From positions 1-53,102 of the forward strand of contig JAGNRZ010000002.1 in NCBI GenBank assembly GCA_017988335.1: a stretch of DNA of 53,102 nucleotides, given 5' to 3'. Origin of the DNA: Ferruginibacter sp. Lineage in GTDB: Bacteria; Bacteroidota; Bacteroidia; Chitinophagales; Chitinophagaceae. Positions within the stretch are counted from its first letter, which is position 1; the number at the start of each line of letters is the position of its first letter. The translations under genes and the position numbers were made by a program. The notes beneath the pieces were generated by a model. The model had not been told where the DNA came from. It saw nothing but the letters and a program-made list of their open reading frames with translations, and ran no database searches. This document shows positions 32,313 to 42,361 of the stretch, in pieces.

Positions 32313-33521
32313 ATGAAATTCACACAACTCTGTATTCGTTTTTTTACGCTTGTTATTGTTTTTATTTCTTGTAAAAAAAGTGATAATAATGGCGGCACCA
32401 CTCCACAACCAACCTTACCTGTGTTAACAATTGTTGATGCCTCTACAATTAGAACAACCACAAATACCTCATTATTTTTTTACGTATCTCTAAGTAAAGC
32501 CTCTTCAAGTAATGTTTCTGTTGATTATACATTAACTGATGGCTCAGCCACAGCCCCACAAGATTATAGTGCTGCATCTGGCACTATTACAATACCTGCT
32601 AATCAACTTAACAGTAGTATTGAAGTTGTTATAAAAGGAAATGCAGCTAATCTTCGTCAACCTAATTTAGAATTTACAATTGCCTTAAGTAATCCCAAAT
32701 TTTGCACACTTAATACAAGCAGCGCTAAAGGCACTATAATTACAGAAGACGGAACATATTTGCCTACAGACAATACAGGTTACACAACCCCTTTAACATA
32801 CCCTGGCAAAACTTTAGTTTGGAGCGATGAGTTTAATGCTTCGTCATTAAATCTTAGCCACTGGAATCAAGAAATAGGAAATGGAACTGGAGGTTGGGGC
32901 AATAACGAACTTGAGTATTATACCAACAGTACAAAAAATACTTTTTTATCAAACGGTAATTTAATTATTGAGGCCAGAAAAGAAAGTATTGGTGGTTTTA
33001 ATTACTCATCTGGCAGATTAACAACTCAAGGAAAAAAAGAATTTACTTTTGGTAGAATTGATATTAGAGCTAAACTGCCTGTGGCAAAAGGAATGTGGCC
33101 TGCTCTTTGGATGTTAGGAAGTAATATTAATAGTGTAAGTTGGCCTGCATGTGGTGAAATTGACATTATGGAACTAGTGGGTACATATCCAAATAGAACC
33201 CATGGCACTATGCACTGGAAACCTGTTAGTGGCACTAACACTTCAAAAGGAGGTAGCATGGATTTAACATCAGGTAATTTTTCTCAACAGTTTCATGTAT
33301 TTAGTATTGAGTGGCAACAGGATACTATTAAATGGTATTTAGATGATCAACTGTTTTTAACTAATACAAAAGCAGATGTTGGTGCAGCTAACTATCCATT
33401 TAATTTAGCAGATTTTTTTATTTTCAATGTTGCTGTGGGAGGAAATTGGCCAGGCTCTCCAGATGCAACAACCTCATTTCCACAGCGTATGTTTGTTGAT
33501 TATGTAAGAGTATTTCAATAA
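32313..33521 (+). CDS. GH16 beta-glucanase with Calx-beta domain
   Basis: This 402-residue lipoprotein (lipobox around VFISC, residue 20) is probably a laminarinase (endo-beta-1,3-glucanase). Residues about 35-150 match a Calx-beta domain (SVDYTLTDGSATAPQDYSAA). The GH16 domain spans about 165-402 with LVWSDEFNAS at its start and the catalytic GEIDIMELVG, placing nucleophile Glu282, Asp284 and acid/base Glu287. It ends FVDYVRVFQ. It should sit at the cell surface and cut the polymer before import. It is the first gene after the internal terminator. Confidence 0.88.
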   Translation: MKFTQLCIRFFTLVIVFISCKKSDNNGGTTPQPTLPVLTIVDASTIRTTTNTSLFFYVSLSKASSSNVSVDYTLTDGSATAPQDYSAASGTITIPANQLNSSIEVVIKGNAANLRQPNLEFTIALSNPKFCTLNTSSAKGTIITEDGTYLPTDNTGYTTPLTYPGKTLVWSDEFNASSLNLSHWNQEIGNGTGGWGNNELEYYTNSTKNTFLSNGNLIIEARKESIGGFNYSSGRLTTQGKKEFTFGRIDIRAKLPVAKGMWPALWMLGSNINSVSWPACGEIDIMELVGTYPNRTHGTMHWKPVSGTNTSKGGSMDLTSGNFSQQFHVFSIEWQQDTIKWYLDDQLFLTNTKADVGAANYPFNLADFFIFNVAVGGNWPGSPDATTSFPQRMFVDYVRVFQ

Positions 33522-33560
33522 AATTTATTTTAAAATATCATTTACCATTATAACACCACA

Positions 33561-34997
33561 ATGACTTTAAATAGGCACTATATTATTTTAGCAGCAGCAT
33601 TTATATTTAATTGTGGTTGCCAAAAAAAAGAAAACAACAATAGCAACACTCCTATTGTACCAACAATTACTAACGAGGTTGATGTATGGATTACAAATGG
33701 CAATAAATCAACCCTATTAGAAAAACAAAATACAACTTTAGCATTTACTACTGCTACAAATAATTATGCAACTATTGAAGTTGACTCAAGCATTACCCAT
33801 CAAACTATTGATGGCTTTGGCTACACCTTAACTGGTGGAAGTGCTATGCTAATAAATAGAATGGATGAAGTTTCAAAAACCAAATTACTCTCTGAATTGT
33901 TTGGCAAAGGCATTGATGATATTAGCATCAATTATCTTCGCCTTAGTATGGGTGCATCAGATTTAGATGAATCTGTTTTTAGTTACAACGATTTACCAAC
34001 TGGTCAAACAGATATTAACCTAACAAACTTTTCTTTATCAAAAGATACTATCAATGTAATTCCAATATTACAACGAATACTTTCCATTAATCCTAGCATT
34101 AAACTTATGGCTTCGCCTTGGAGTGCACCTGTATGGATGAAAAATAATGGCAGTACAATTGGAGGAGAATTGCAGCCACAGTATTACAGCACTTATGCAA
34201 AATATTTTGTTAAGTACATTGAAGCAATGAAATTAAAAGGCATTACAATTGATGCTATTACCATACAAAATGAACCACAACATGGTGGCAATAATCCTAG
34301 CATGGTAATGAGTGCTAGCCAACAAGCCGATTTTATAAAAAACCATTTAGGGCCAGCGTTTCAAGCAGCTAATATCTCTACTAAAATTGTTATTTGGGAT
34401 CATAATTGTGATAATCCCAATTATCCTATATCAATTTTAAATGATGCTGGAGCTAAGCAATATATTGATGGTTCTGCATTTCATTTATACAATGGCGATA
34501 TAAGTGCTTTATCTACAGTTAAAACAACTCATCCTGGTAAAAACTTATACTTTACTGAGCAATGGACTGGTTCAACTGGCAATTTTGGAGGTGATTTAAA
34601 ATGGCATATAAAAAATGTAATCATTGGCAGTATGCGTAATTGGAGTAAAAATGCTTTGGAATGGAATTTAGCAAATGACCCCTCATTTGAACCACACACT
34701 CCCGGAGGTTGTACACAATGCAAAGGAGCTTTAACAATAAATGGAAGTGTTGTTGAAAAAAATGTTAGTTATTACATTATTGCTCATGCCTCCAAATTTA
34801 TTCCTACAGGCTCGGTAAGAATTGCAAGCAATATGATTACTAATTTACCTAATGTAGTTTTTTTAACTCCACAAGGGAAAAAAGTAATGATTGTAGCAAA
34901 TGAAACAACTAACAGCGAAATTTTCAACATAAAATTCAATGGAAAAATTGCTACTACTTCAATACCAAAAGAGTCTGTGGCAACATTAGTTTGGTAG
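33561..34997 (+). CDS. GH30 glucanase (GH30_3-like), lipoprotein
   Basis: This 478-residue lipoprotein (CGCQKK near residue 20) has the GH30 fold. The acid/base is Glu238 in ITIQNEPQHG and the nucleophile is Glu333 in LYFTEQWTG. The motif GGCTQCKGALTI after the nucleophile is typical of the GH30_3 group, which contains beta-1,6-glucanases such as the one in the Bacteroides thetaiotaomicron beta-1,6-glucan PUL. It therefore probably removes beta-1,6 linkages or side chains. It follows the GH16 gene by 39 bases. A small beta sandwich completes the C-terminus. Confidence 0.82.
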   Translation: MTLNRHYIILAAAFIFNCGCQKKENNNSNTPIVPTITNEVDVWITNGNKSTLLEKQNTTLAFTTATNNYATIEVDSSITHQTIDGFGYTLTGGSAMLINRMDEVSKTKLLSELFGKGIDDISINYLRLSMGASDLDESVFSYNDLPTGQTDINLTNFSLSKDTINVIPILQRILSINPSIKLMASPWSAPVWMKNNGSTIGGELQPQYYSTYAKYFVKYIEAMKLKGITIDAITIQNEPQHGGNNPSMVMSASQQADFIKNHLGPAFQAANISTKIVIWDHNCDNPNYPISILNDAGAKQYIDGSAFHLYNGDISALSTVKTTHPGKNLYFTEQWTGSTGNFGGDLKWHIKNVIIGSMRNWSKNALEWNLANDPSFEPHTPGGCTQCKGALTINGSVVEKNVSYYIIAHASKFIPTGSVRIASNMITNLPNVVFLTPQGKKVMIVANETTNSEIFNIKFNGKIATTSIPKESVATLVW

Positions 34998-35025
34998 TAT
35001 AAACAAAATAAAAGAACAATATAAA

Positions 35026-36855
35026 ATGTTACTCTTGAAGAAAAGTATAACTGTATTTGTTATCTTCCTTTTATTGGGTAGCTCTTTTTTTGCAGTAGGT
35101 CAAAATACGTTTGTAAAAAAAACAAGTAAAAAAAATACTTCTTTAAATGGTACCTGGAACTACATTGTAGATCCTTACGAAACAGGTTATTATAGCTTTC
35201 ATGGCGAAGTGTATGACAAAAAAAATCCCAATGCTACTGCTGCATTTTATAATAACTATCATGCAAAAGATAAATTAGAATTAGTAGAATACGATTTTGA
35301 TAAATCTCCTCAACTAAAAATTCCTGGAGATTGGAATACACAAAAAGAAAATTTATTTTATTACGAAGGAACGGTGTGGTTTAAAAAATCATTTGATTAT
35401 TCTTTAACAAATACCAATAGGCTCTTCTTATATTTTGGAGCTATAAATTATAAAGCCGAAGTATATTTAAATGGCAAAAAATTAGGAGTGCATGAAGGCG
35501 GCTTTACACCTTTTGATTTTGAAGTAACCAATATCATAAAATCAAAAGAAAATTATTTAGTTGTAAAAGTAGATAACAAACGCTTTAAAGATGCTGTACC
35601 TACAACCAATACAGATTGGTGGAATTATGGAGGTATTACAAGAGATGTATGGTTGATAGAAGAACCTTCAACTTATATTCAAGATTATACAGTGCAATTA
35701 CAAAAAAACAATAACAAACTAATTGATTGCACAATAAAAATTAATGGTAAAATCAATTCAGAAAAACTAAGTATTGCTATATCCGAATTAAATATAAAAA
35801 AAGAAATAGTTGCTACTGATAGTATAATGAATTTTACTTTGCCTATTACTTCTGCAATAAATTATTGGTCGCCAGAGTTGCCTAAATTGTACAAAGTAAT
35901 TATAACTACTCCTTATCAAATAGTTACAGATGAAATTGGTTTTAGAACAATTGCTACAAACGGAGCAAACATTTTGTTAAACGATAAATCTATTTTTTTG
36001 AGAGGCATTTGTATGCATGAAGAAATAAATGGACGAAGAGCTTATAGCGAAACTGATGCAATAAAATTATTAAGCTGGGCAAAAGAATTAGGCTGTAATT
36101 ATGTAAGATTAGCTCATTATCCGCATAATGAGCACATGCTAAAAATGGCTGACAAAATGGGCTTGCTTGTTTGGGAAGAAATACCAGTTTATTGGACTAT
36201 TGATTTTAAAAATGAAGCAACATTTGCTAATGCAAAAAATCAATTGCACAGTGTAATTGCTAGAGATAAAAACAGAGCATCAGTTATTATTTGGTCTGTT
36301 GCAAATGAAACGCCATTGTCAAACGAAAGAAATATTTTTTTAAGCAACTTAATTAGCTATGCAAAAAATATAGATAACACTAGATTAATAAGTGCTGCAC
36401 TTTTAACTAGAAATGAAAATGGAAAAAATATAGTAGATGATAAAATAGGAGAGCAGTTAGACATTATTTCATTTAATCAATATAGAGGTTGGTATGGCGG
36501 TGATTTAAAAACTGCACCAGATGCAATATGGACAACGCCTTACAATAAACCTTTAGTTGTATCAGAGTTTGGAGGCGATGCTAAGCAAGGCTTGCATGGC
36601 ACAATAAACGAACGTTGGACAGAAGAATACCAAGAGTATTTGTTTCAACAAAATTTATTGATGATTGAAAAAATGCCTAACATTCGTGGCACTAGCCCTT
36701 GGATATTAACAGACTTTAGATCACCACGTCGTAATCTGCCTAATGTACAAGATGGCTTTAATAGAAAAGGATTAATATCAAATGTTGGGAAAAAGAAAAA
36801 AGCATTTTATGTAGTAAAACAATTTTATAGCAAAATGAAAAATTTGTATAACTAA
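35026..36855 (+). CDS. GH2-family glycosidase
   Basis: This 609-residue protein has a signal peptide (hydrophobic residues 9-25, ending VGQ). Order of domains: sugar-binding sandwich (WFKKSFDY, VYLNGKKLGVHEGGFTPFDF), Ig-like sandwich, then the TIM barrel from about residue 310 (GICMHEEINGRRAYS). Acid/base Glu428 lies in WSVANETPL and nucleophile Glu514 in VVSEFGGDA. The short form without C-terminal extras resembles beta-glucuronidase and beta-galactosidase relatives, and the true sugar cannot be told. In a beta-glucan PUL it may remove a side group. Its stop overlaps the next gene's start by one base. Confidence 0.82.
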   Translation: MLLLKKSITVFVIFLLLGSSFFAVGQNTFVKKTSKKNTSLNGTWNYIVDPYETGYYSFHGEVYDKKNPNATAAFYNNYHAKDKLELVEYDFDKSPQLKIPGDWNTQKENLFYYEGTVWFKKSFDYSLTNTNRLFLYFGAINYKAEVYLNGKKLGVHEGGFTPFDFEVTNIIKSKENYLVVKVDNKRFKDAVPTTNTDWWNYGGITRDVWLIEEPSTYIQDYTVQLQKNNNKLIDCTIKINGKINSEKLSIAISELNIKKEIVATDSIMNFTLPITSAINYWSPELPKLYKVIITTPYQIVTDEIGFRTIATNGANILLNDKSIFLRGICMHEEINGRRAYSETDAIKLLSWAKELGCNYVRLAHYPHNEHMLKMADKMGLLVWEEIPVYWTIDFKNEATFANAKNQLHSVIARDKNRASVIIWSVANETPLSNERNIFLSNLISYAKNIDNTRLISAALLTRNENGKNIVDDKIGEQLDIISFNQYRGWYGGDLKTAPDAIWTTPYNKPLVVSEFGGDAKQGLHGTINERWTEEYQEYLFQQNLLMIEKMPNIRGTSPWILTDFRSPRRNLPNVQDGFNRKGLISNVGKKKKAFYVVKQFYSKMKNLYN

Positions 36856-37697
36856 TGTACTACTTACCTAAAAAAATAATGACGCCTATTTATTTTGCAA
36901 TAATGCTATGCACATTTTTTGCTTGTAGTAGTACAAAAAAAATTGCAAAAATTAGTGGATGGGATTTAGTTTGGAACGATGAGTTTAACACAACTGGTTT
37001 GCCCAATAGTGCAAAATGGGAAATGGAAACTGGTGGGCATGGTTGGGGTAATAATGAAAAACAATTTTATGTAAAAAACTCTTTAGAAAATTCATATGCT
37101 AAAGATGGCAAATTGCATATTGTTGCTTTGAAAAAAAACTATGATAAAAATAATTATACATCTGCAAAGCTTACAACTTATAAAAAACTATCCTTACAAT
37201 ATGGAAAGATAGAAGTAAGAGCAATTTTACCAAAAGGTAAAGGCACTTGGCCTGCCATTTGGATGTTGCCAGAAAGCATAAGAACCAACCAAGAGCAATG
37301 GCCACTTTGTGGCGAAATCGATATTATGGAGCATGTAGGCAAAGACCCCAATGTAATACACACTACACTGCATACACAATTGTACAACCACATGAAAGGA
37401 ACTCAGTTATCGCATTTCCAAAAATTTGAAAATGTGTTTGATAACTTTCATACTTATGGTATAGAGTGGAACAAAGATTCTATTTCGTTTTATATTAATG
37501 GCAAACTTTTTTATACTTCTAAAAAAGGGGAGAATGTTAGAGTTAGTACTAATGAAGGATGGCCTTTTGATAAGCCTTATTACATGATATTAAACTTAGC
37601 AATTGGTGGCAATTGGGGTGGCGAAATTGATGATACAATTTTCCCATGTGAAATGGTGATAGATTATGTAAGGGTGTATAAAAAAGCAAATAATTAA
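36855..37697 (+). CDS. Second GH16 beta-glucanase, lipoprotein
   Basis: This 280-residue protein is a single GH16 domain behind a lipoprotein signal (CTFFACSST, Cys near residue 24). LVWNDEFNTTGLP starts the domain. The catalytic CGEIDIMEHVG gives nucleophile Glu154, Asp156 and acid/base Glu159, and the end MVIDYVRVYKK is typical. It lacks the Calx-beta domain of its relative at 32313, so the two may act at different places or on chains of different length. The start codon overlaps the GH2 stop by one base, which suggests coupled translation. Confidence 0.88.
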   Translation: MYYLPKKIMTPIYFAIMLCTFFACSSTKKIAKISGWDLVWNDEFNTTGLPNSAKWEMETGGHGWGNNEKQFYVKNSLENSYAKDGKLHIVALKKNYDKNNYTSAKLTTYKKLSLQYGKIEVRAILPKGKGTWPAIWMLPESIRTNQEQWPLCGEIDIMEHVGKDPNVIHTTLHTQLYNHMKGTQLSHFQKFENVFDNFHTYGIEWNKDSISFYINGKLFYTSKKGENVRVSTNEGWPFDKPYYMILNLAIGGNWGGEIDDTIFPCEMVIDYVRVYKKANN

Positions 37698-37698
37698 A

Positions 37699-38535
37699 AT
37701 GAAAAAACATTTTTTAATAATAGCTACATTATTACTTTCAATAGCTATCAATGCACAACTATTAAAAGTAATGACTTATAATATTAGATTAGATGTTGCA
37801 GTTGATGGAGAAAATGATTGGACACATCGTAAACCTTTTTTTTGTGGTCAAGTAAAATTTTATGAACCTGATTTTTTAGGGGTACAAGAGGTTAAACCAA
37901 ATCAATTAACAGATATGGATTCGGCTTTTACAGATTATGACTTTATTGGTATAGAAAGAGATGGTAATGGCAAAGGAGAATCATCAAATATATTTTATAA
38001 GAAAGATAAATTTATTTTAAAAACACAAAATACATTTTGGATTTCACAAACACCTGATACGGTTTCAAAAGGTTGGGATGCAGCCTACAACAGAGTTTGC
38101 ACTTATGGTTTATTTAAAGCCAAAAAAACTAAAAAGCATTTTTGGGTGTTTAATACACACTTAGACCATATTGGAGAAATAGCAAGAACAAAAGGAATTG
38201 AATTAATTCTTTCTAAAATTTCTGCACTTAATACAAAAAATTATCCTGTAATTTTTATGGGTGATTTAAATAGTGAGCCCACTACACAAAGAATTATTGA
38301 CTTAAAAAACAAAATGAATGATTGCAAAGAAATTTCTATTGCAAAACCTTTTGGACCAATAGGCACATTCAACAATTTTGAACATAACAAACCTGTAACT
38401 AAATTAATTGATTACATTTTTGTTTCAAAAAATAATAACATCATCGTAAACAAATATGCAGTACTTAGCGATTCGGATAATCTTCGTTATCCATCAGATC
38501 ATTTTCCTGTATATGTAGAACTTAAAATAAATTAA
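37699..38535 (+). CDS. Exported endonuclease/exonuclease/phosphatase-fold protein
   Basis: This 278-residue protein has a signal peptide (1-19, ending NAQ) and the EEP fold: LKVMTYNIRLD at the start, DFLGVQEVKP (metal-binding Glu), VFNTHLDH, VIFMGDLNSEP and the final SDHFPVYVEL (Asp-His). Such proteins are common members of Bacteroidota PULs, where their substrate is not settled; a phosphodiester or phosphorylated sugar is possible. It lies 1 base after the GH16 stop and 3 before the GH30 gene, so it is firmly in the operon. Confidence 0.85.
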   Translation: MKKHFLIIATLLLSIAINAQLLKVMTYNIRLDVAVDGENDWTHRKPFFCGQVKFYEPDFLGVQEVKPNQLTDMDSAFTDYDFIGIERDGNGKGESSNIFYKKDKFILKTQNTFWISQTPDTVSKGWDAAYNRVCTYGLFKAKKTKKHFWVFNTHLDHIGEIARTKGIELILSKISALNTKNYPVIFMGDLNSEPTTQRIIDLKNKMNDCKEISIAKPFGPIGTFNNFEHNKPVTKLIDYIFVSKNNNIIVNKYAVLSDSDNLRYPSDHFPVYVELKIN

Positions 38536-38538
38536 ACA

Positions 38539-39957
38539 ATGAAATTATTTTTAACTGCCTGTAGTTTTTTTATAACTACAATAACTTTTAGCCAAACAAA
38601 AAATGTAGCAGTTTATACTACTGCAGATAGTACAATGTTGCGTTTATCGCTAACAGAAAATGTGGCATTCAAAAAATTACCACAACCTACCGAGGGTGAA
38701 ATAAGCATTTTTGTGAATGATACAAAAACCTTTCAAACATTTTTAGGCATTGGTGCTGCACTTACAGATGCTAGTGCAGAAACATTTGCAAAACTGAGTA
38801 AAGAAAAACAAGAGAAGTTTTTAACAGCGTACTTCGACAAAGATAATGGCATTGGCTATTCACTTGCCCGTACTAATATAAATAGTTGCGATTTTAGTAG
38901 TGGCAGCTATACATATGTAGATGAAGGCGATGCAGATTTAAAATCATTTAGTGTTAGCCACGATAAAATGTTTAGAATTCCTTTTATAAAAAAATGTATT
39001 GCTGCTGCTGGAGGAAAACTTACCATGTATGCAAGCCCTTGGAGTCCTCCATCATTTATGAAAACCAATAACGAAATGCTACACGGCGGAAAGTTAAAAC
39101 CAGAAATGGCACAAAGCTGGGCAAACTATTTTACAAAGTTTATTAAAGCTTACGAAAAAGAAGGCATTCCTATTTGGGGTATTACTATTCAAAATGAGCC
39201 TATGGCTACACAGCGTTGGGAAAGCTGCATATTTACTGCAGAAGAAGAAAGAGATTTTTTAAAAAAATATTTGGGGCCTACTATGGTAAAAAATGGGTTT
39301 GCAAATAAAAAAATAGTAGTGTGGGATCATAATAGAGATTTAATGACGCAAAGAGCTAATATAATTTTTGGCGACAAGGAAGCTGCTAAATATGCTTGGG
39401 GCATGGGTTTTCATTGGTACGAAACTTGGGCTGGTGGTAAACCAATGTTTGAAAATGTAGCTTCTGTAAACAAAAACCATCCTACAAAAAATTTATTATT
39501 TACAGAAGGTTGTGCAGAAGCATTTAAACAAGAAGGTTACCAAAGATGGGCTAATGGAGAACGTTATGGAAATTGAATGATTAACGATTTTAATAATGGC
39601 ACAGTTGGTTGGACAGATTGGAATATTTTATTAGATGAAACAGGAGGACCAAATCATGTGGGTAATTTTTGTTTTGCTCCAGTACATGGCAATACCAAAA
39701 ATGATGAATTAATTTTTACACCTTCTTATTATTATATTGGGCATTTCTCAAAATTTATTAGACCAGGTGCAAAAAAAATTGATGCCACCTCAAGCAGAAG
39801 TGTTTTGCAAACAACCGCTTTTAAAAATGTGGATGGGAAAATTATAACAATTGTAATGAACCAAACCGATAAAAAAGTTACTTATAATTATTGCATAAAT
39901 GGTAATGCTGCTGTAATAACAATTCCTGCACATGGTATTCAAACGCTTGTTCTATAA
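38539..39957 (+). pseudogene. GH30 glycosidase interrupted by an in-frame TGA
   Basis: The frame encodes a GH30 enzyme of about 472 residues with a signal peptide. The acid/base is Glu220 (ITIQNEPMAT) and the nucleophile is Glu323 (LLFTEGCAEA). A TGA at 39574-39576 stands between ERYGN and MINDFNNGTVGWTDWN, which are adjacent in normal GH30 proteins, so only one codon is changed. The first part ends at residue 345, after both catalytic residues. The rest (39577-39957) holds the last barrel strand and the C-terminal sandwich, and starts with its own ATG. It resembles glucosylceramidase-like GH30 enzymes. It may be a recent pseudogene, a sequencing error, or two chains that reassemble. Confidence 0.8.
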
Positions 39958-39995
39958 GGGTCTGCAATGTTGCCAAATGATATGCAGATGAAAGG

Positions 39996-40017
39996 ACCTG
40001 TCTGCCGGCAGGCAGGT
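39996..40017. repeat. GC-rich near-palindrome
   Basis: ACCTGTCTGCCGGCAGGCAG followed by GT is a near-perfect 22-base palindrome with a CTGCCGGCAG centre, far richer in G and C than its surroundings. Such CTGCCGGCAGGCAG words recur between genes in many Bacteroidota. It lies in the 178-base spacer between the broken GH30 and GH3 genes. Confidence 0.6.
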
Positions 40018-40135
40018 TGCGACGCCACTAAAGTTAAATTGAAAAACCAGAGCTGGTATCAAAAAAAAAATAGCTATACAAGCATAATAGAAATACAAGG
40101 AAAATATTTGTAAGGCATTAAACCAAAATAAAAAA

Positions 40136-42361
40136 ATGAAAAAAATAGTTTTATTAGTTGTTGTTTGTATAAATGCAAATTTTGTTTTTGCACAGAAAAA
40201 ATCAATTGCACAAAGAGTTGACTCTGTTTTACGATTAATGACATTAGATGAAAAAGTTGGGCAGTTAAATCAGTATAACGATGATAATAAAGCCACAGGC
40301 CCTGTAACTGTTGATAACAATAAAGTTGAGCAAATTAAACATGGGCAGGTTGGTTCTTTGTTAAATGTATTAGGCACACAACGCACCAAAAGTTGGCAAG
40401 AAATTGCCATGCAATCAAGGTTAAAAATTCCATTACTTTTTGGGCAAGATGTAATACATGGTTACAAAACAACTTTTCCAATTCCGCTAGCTGAAGCTTG
40501 TAGTTGGGATTTACAATTAATGCAACAAACTGCAAGAGTAGCAGCCACTGAGGCTAGTGCAAGTGGCATTCACTGGACGTTTGCACCCATGGTAGATATT
40601 GCCAGAGATCCACGTTGGGGAAGAGTAATGGAAGGTGCTGGGGAAGATACTTACTTGGGTAGCAAAATTGCTGCAGCAAGAGTAAAAGGGTTTCAAGGAA
40701 ATATTGGTGACATAAATAGTGTGTTGGCTTGTACCAAACATTTTGCAGCGTATGGTGCTGCTATTGGTGGTAGAGATTATAACTCTGTTGATATTAGTGA
40801 TAGAACTTTATTAGAAACTTATTTGCCGCCTTTTAAAGCTACTGTAGATGCTGGTGTAGCAACGTTTATGAATTCGTTTAACGATATAAATGGAGTGCCA
40901 AGTACAGCCAATAAATATTTACAAAGAGATTTGCTGAAAAGCAAATGGAATTTTAAAGGATTTGTAGTAAGTGATTGGGGAAGTATTGGCGAAATGATAA
41001 ATCATGGTAATGTAAAAAATGAATACGAAGCTGCAATGGCTGCAATTACAGCTGGTAGCGATATGGATATGGAAAGCCGTAATTATAAAAATAATTTGGT
41101 ACAGTTGGTTAAGGATAAAAAAGTTTCGATGGCAATTATTGATGATGCTGTAAAAAGAATTTTAACCAAAAAATTTGAGTTGGGTTTATTTGATGACCCT
41201 TACAAATATTGCAATCAACAAAGAGAAGAAGCTGCACTTAGCAATGCTACCCATGTAACAGTTGCAAGAGAAATGGCTGCAAAAAGTATTGTGTTGTTAA
41301 AAAATAAAAACAATATTTTACCCCTAAATAAAAATGTAAAAACTATTGCATTTATTGGCCCATTAGTAAAAACTGTAAAACAAAACAAAGGCTTTTGGGA
41401 TGTTGAATTACCTAATGGCGACAGTAGTTTTATTGTAAGTCAATGGCAAGGGTTACAAAATAAAGTGGGTGCTACTACCAACCTATTGTATGCAAAAGGT
41501 TGCGACATTGAAGGTGATAATAAAGATGGATTTGCTGAGGCTGTTGATGTAGCAAAGCAAGCAGATGTAGTGGTAGTAAGCATTGGCGAAAGAAGGGATA
41601 TGAGTGGTGAGGCACAAAGCAGAAGCAATATTAATATACCTGGTGTTCAAGAAGATTTAGTAAAAGAATTATTAGCCACAGGTAAACCTGTTGTGGTATT
41701 AATAAATGCTGGCAGACCATTAGTTTTTAATTATACTGCCGATAATGCACCTGCTATTTTATATACTTGGTGGCTAGGTAGTGAGGCTGGCAATGCAATT
41801 GCTGATGTGTTGTTTGGAGATGTAGATCCATCTGCAAAATTGGTGATGACTTTTCCAAGAAGTGTGGGGCAGGTACCTATTTATTATAACCATTACAATA
41901 CTGGAAGACCAGTAACTAACGATAATAATCATGTTTATAGATCGGCCTATAACGATTTATCTATTTACCCTAAATATGAATTTGGTTATGGCTTAAGTTA
42001 CACATCATTTGCTTATAGCAATTTACAATTGAGTAAAAAATTTATAAAAGCAAATGAAAAAATTGAAGTAGCAGCAACTATTACCAATACTGGTAAATAT
42101 GATGGGGAAGAAATTGTACAAGTATATTTAAGAGATAAAGTAGGCTCAATTGTAAGGCCAGTAAAAGAGTTGAAAGATTTTGCAAAAATTAAATTGAAAG
42201 CAGGCGAAAGCAAAACTGTAAAGTTTATTATTGATAAAGAAAAATTTTCGTTTTATAATCAACAATTACAATGGGTTGCAGAGCCTGGGGAATTTGATAT
42301 AATGATTGGAGCTTCGAGTGAAGATATTAGGTTGAAGAATACATTTGAATTGATAAAATGA
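40136..42361 (+). CDS. GH3 beta-glucosidase (BglX-type)
   Basis: This 741-residue periplasmic enzyme with signal peptide (1-20) probably releases glucose from imported beta-gluco-oligosaccharides. The N-terminal barrel shows GQDVIHGYKTTFPIPLAEA, WTFAPMVDIARDPRWGR and CTKHFAAYG. The nucleophile is Asp280 in FVVSDWGSI. The second domain has KNNILPLN and AQSRSNINIPGVQEDLVKEL, and a fibronectin III-like domain closes the protein (NTGKYDGEEIVQVYL). It follows a 178-base spacer, so it may have its own promoter. Its stop overlaps the next start as ATGA. Confidence 0.92.
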   Translation: MKKIVLLVVVCINANFVFAQKKSIAQRVDSVLRLMTLDEKVGQLNQYNDDNKATGPVTVDNNKVEQIKHGQVGSLLNVLGTQRTKSWQEIAMQSRLKIPLLFGQDVIHGYKTTFPIPLAEACSWDLQLMQQTARVAATEASASGIHWTFAPMVDIARDPRWGRVMEGAGEDTYLGSKIAAARVKGFQGNIGDINSVLACTKHFAAYGAAIGGRDYNSVDISDRTLLETYLPPFKATVDAGVATFMNSFNDINGVPSTANKYLQRDLLKSKWNFKGFVVSDWGSIGEMINHGNVKNEYEAAMAAITAGSDMDMESRNYKNNLVQLVKDKKVSMAIIDDAVKRILTKKFELGLFDDPYKYCNQQREEAALSNATHVTVAREMAAKSIVLLKNKNNILPLNKNVKTIAFIGPLVKTVKQNKGFWDVELPNGDSSFIVSQWQGLQNKVGATTNLLYAKGCDIEGDNKDGFAEAVDVAKQADVVVVSIGERRDMSGEAQSRSNINIPGVQEDLVKELLATGKPVVVLINAGRPLVFNYTADNAPAILYTWWLGSEAGNAIADVLFGDVDPSAKLVMTFPRSVGQVPIYYNHYNTGRPVTNDNNHVYRSAYNDLSIYPKYEFGYGLSYTSFAYSNLQLSKKFIKANEKIEVAATITNTGKYDGEEIVQVYLRDKVGSIVRPVKELKDFAKIKLKAGESKTVKFIIDKEKFSFYNQQLQWVAEPGEFDIMIGASSEDIRLKNTFELIK

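Noticed and set aside
39574..39576. TGA recoded as an amino acid
   Set aside because: Other complete genes here, such as the dehydrogenase ending at 14831 and GH3 ending at 42361, stop at TGA; no selenocysteine signal is seen and Sec is not expected at this GH30 position.
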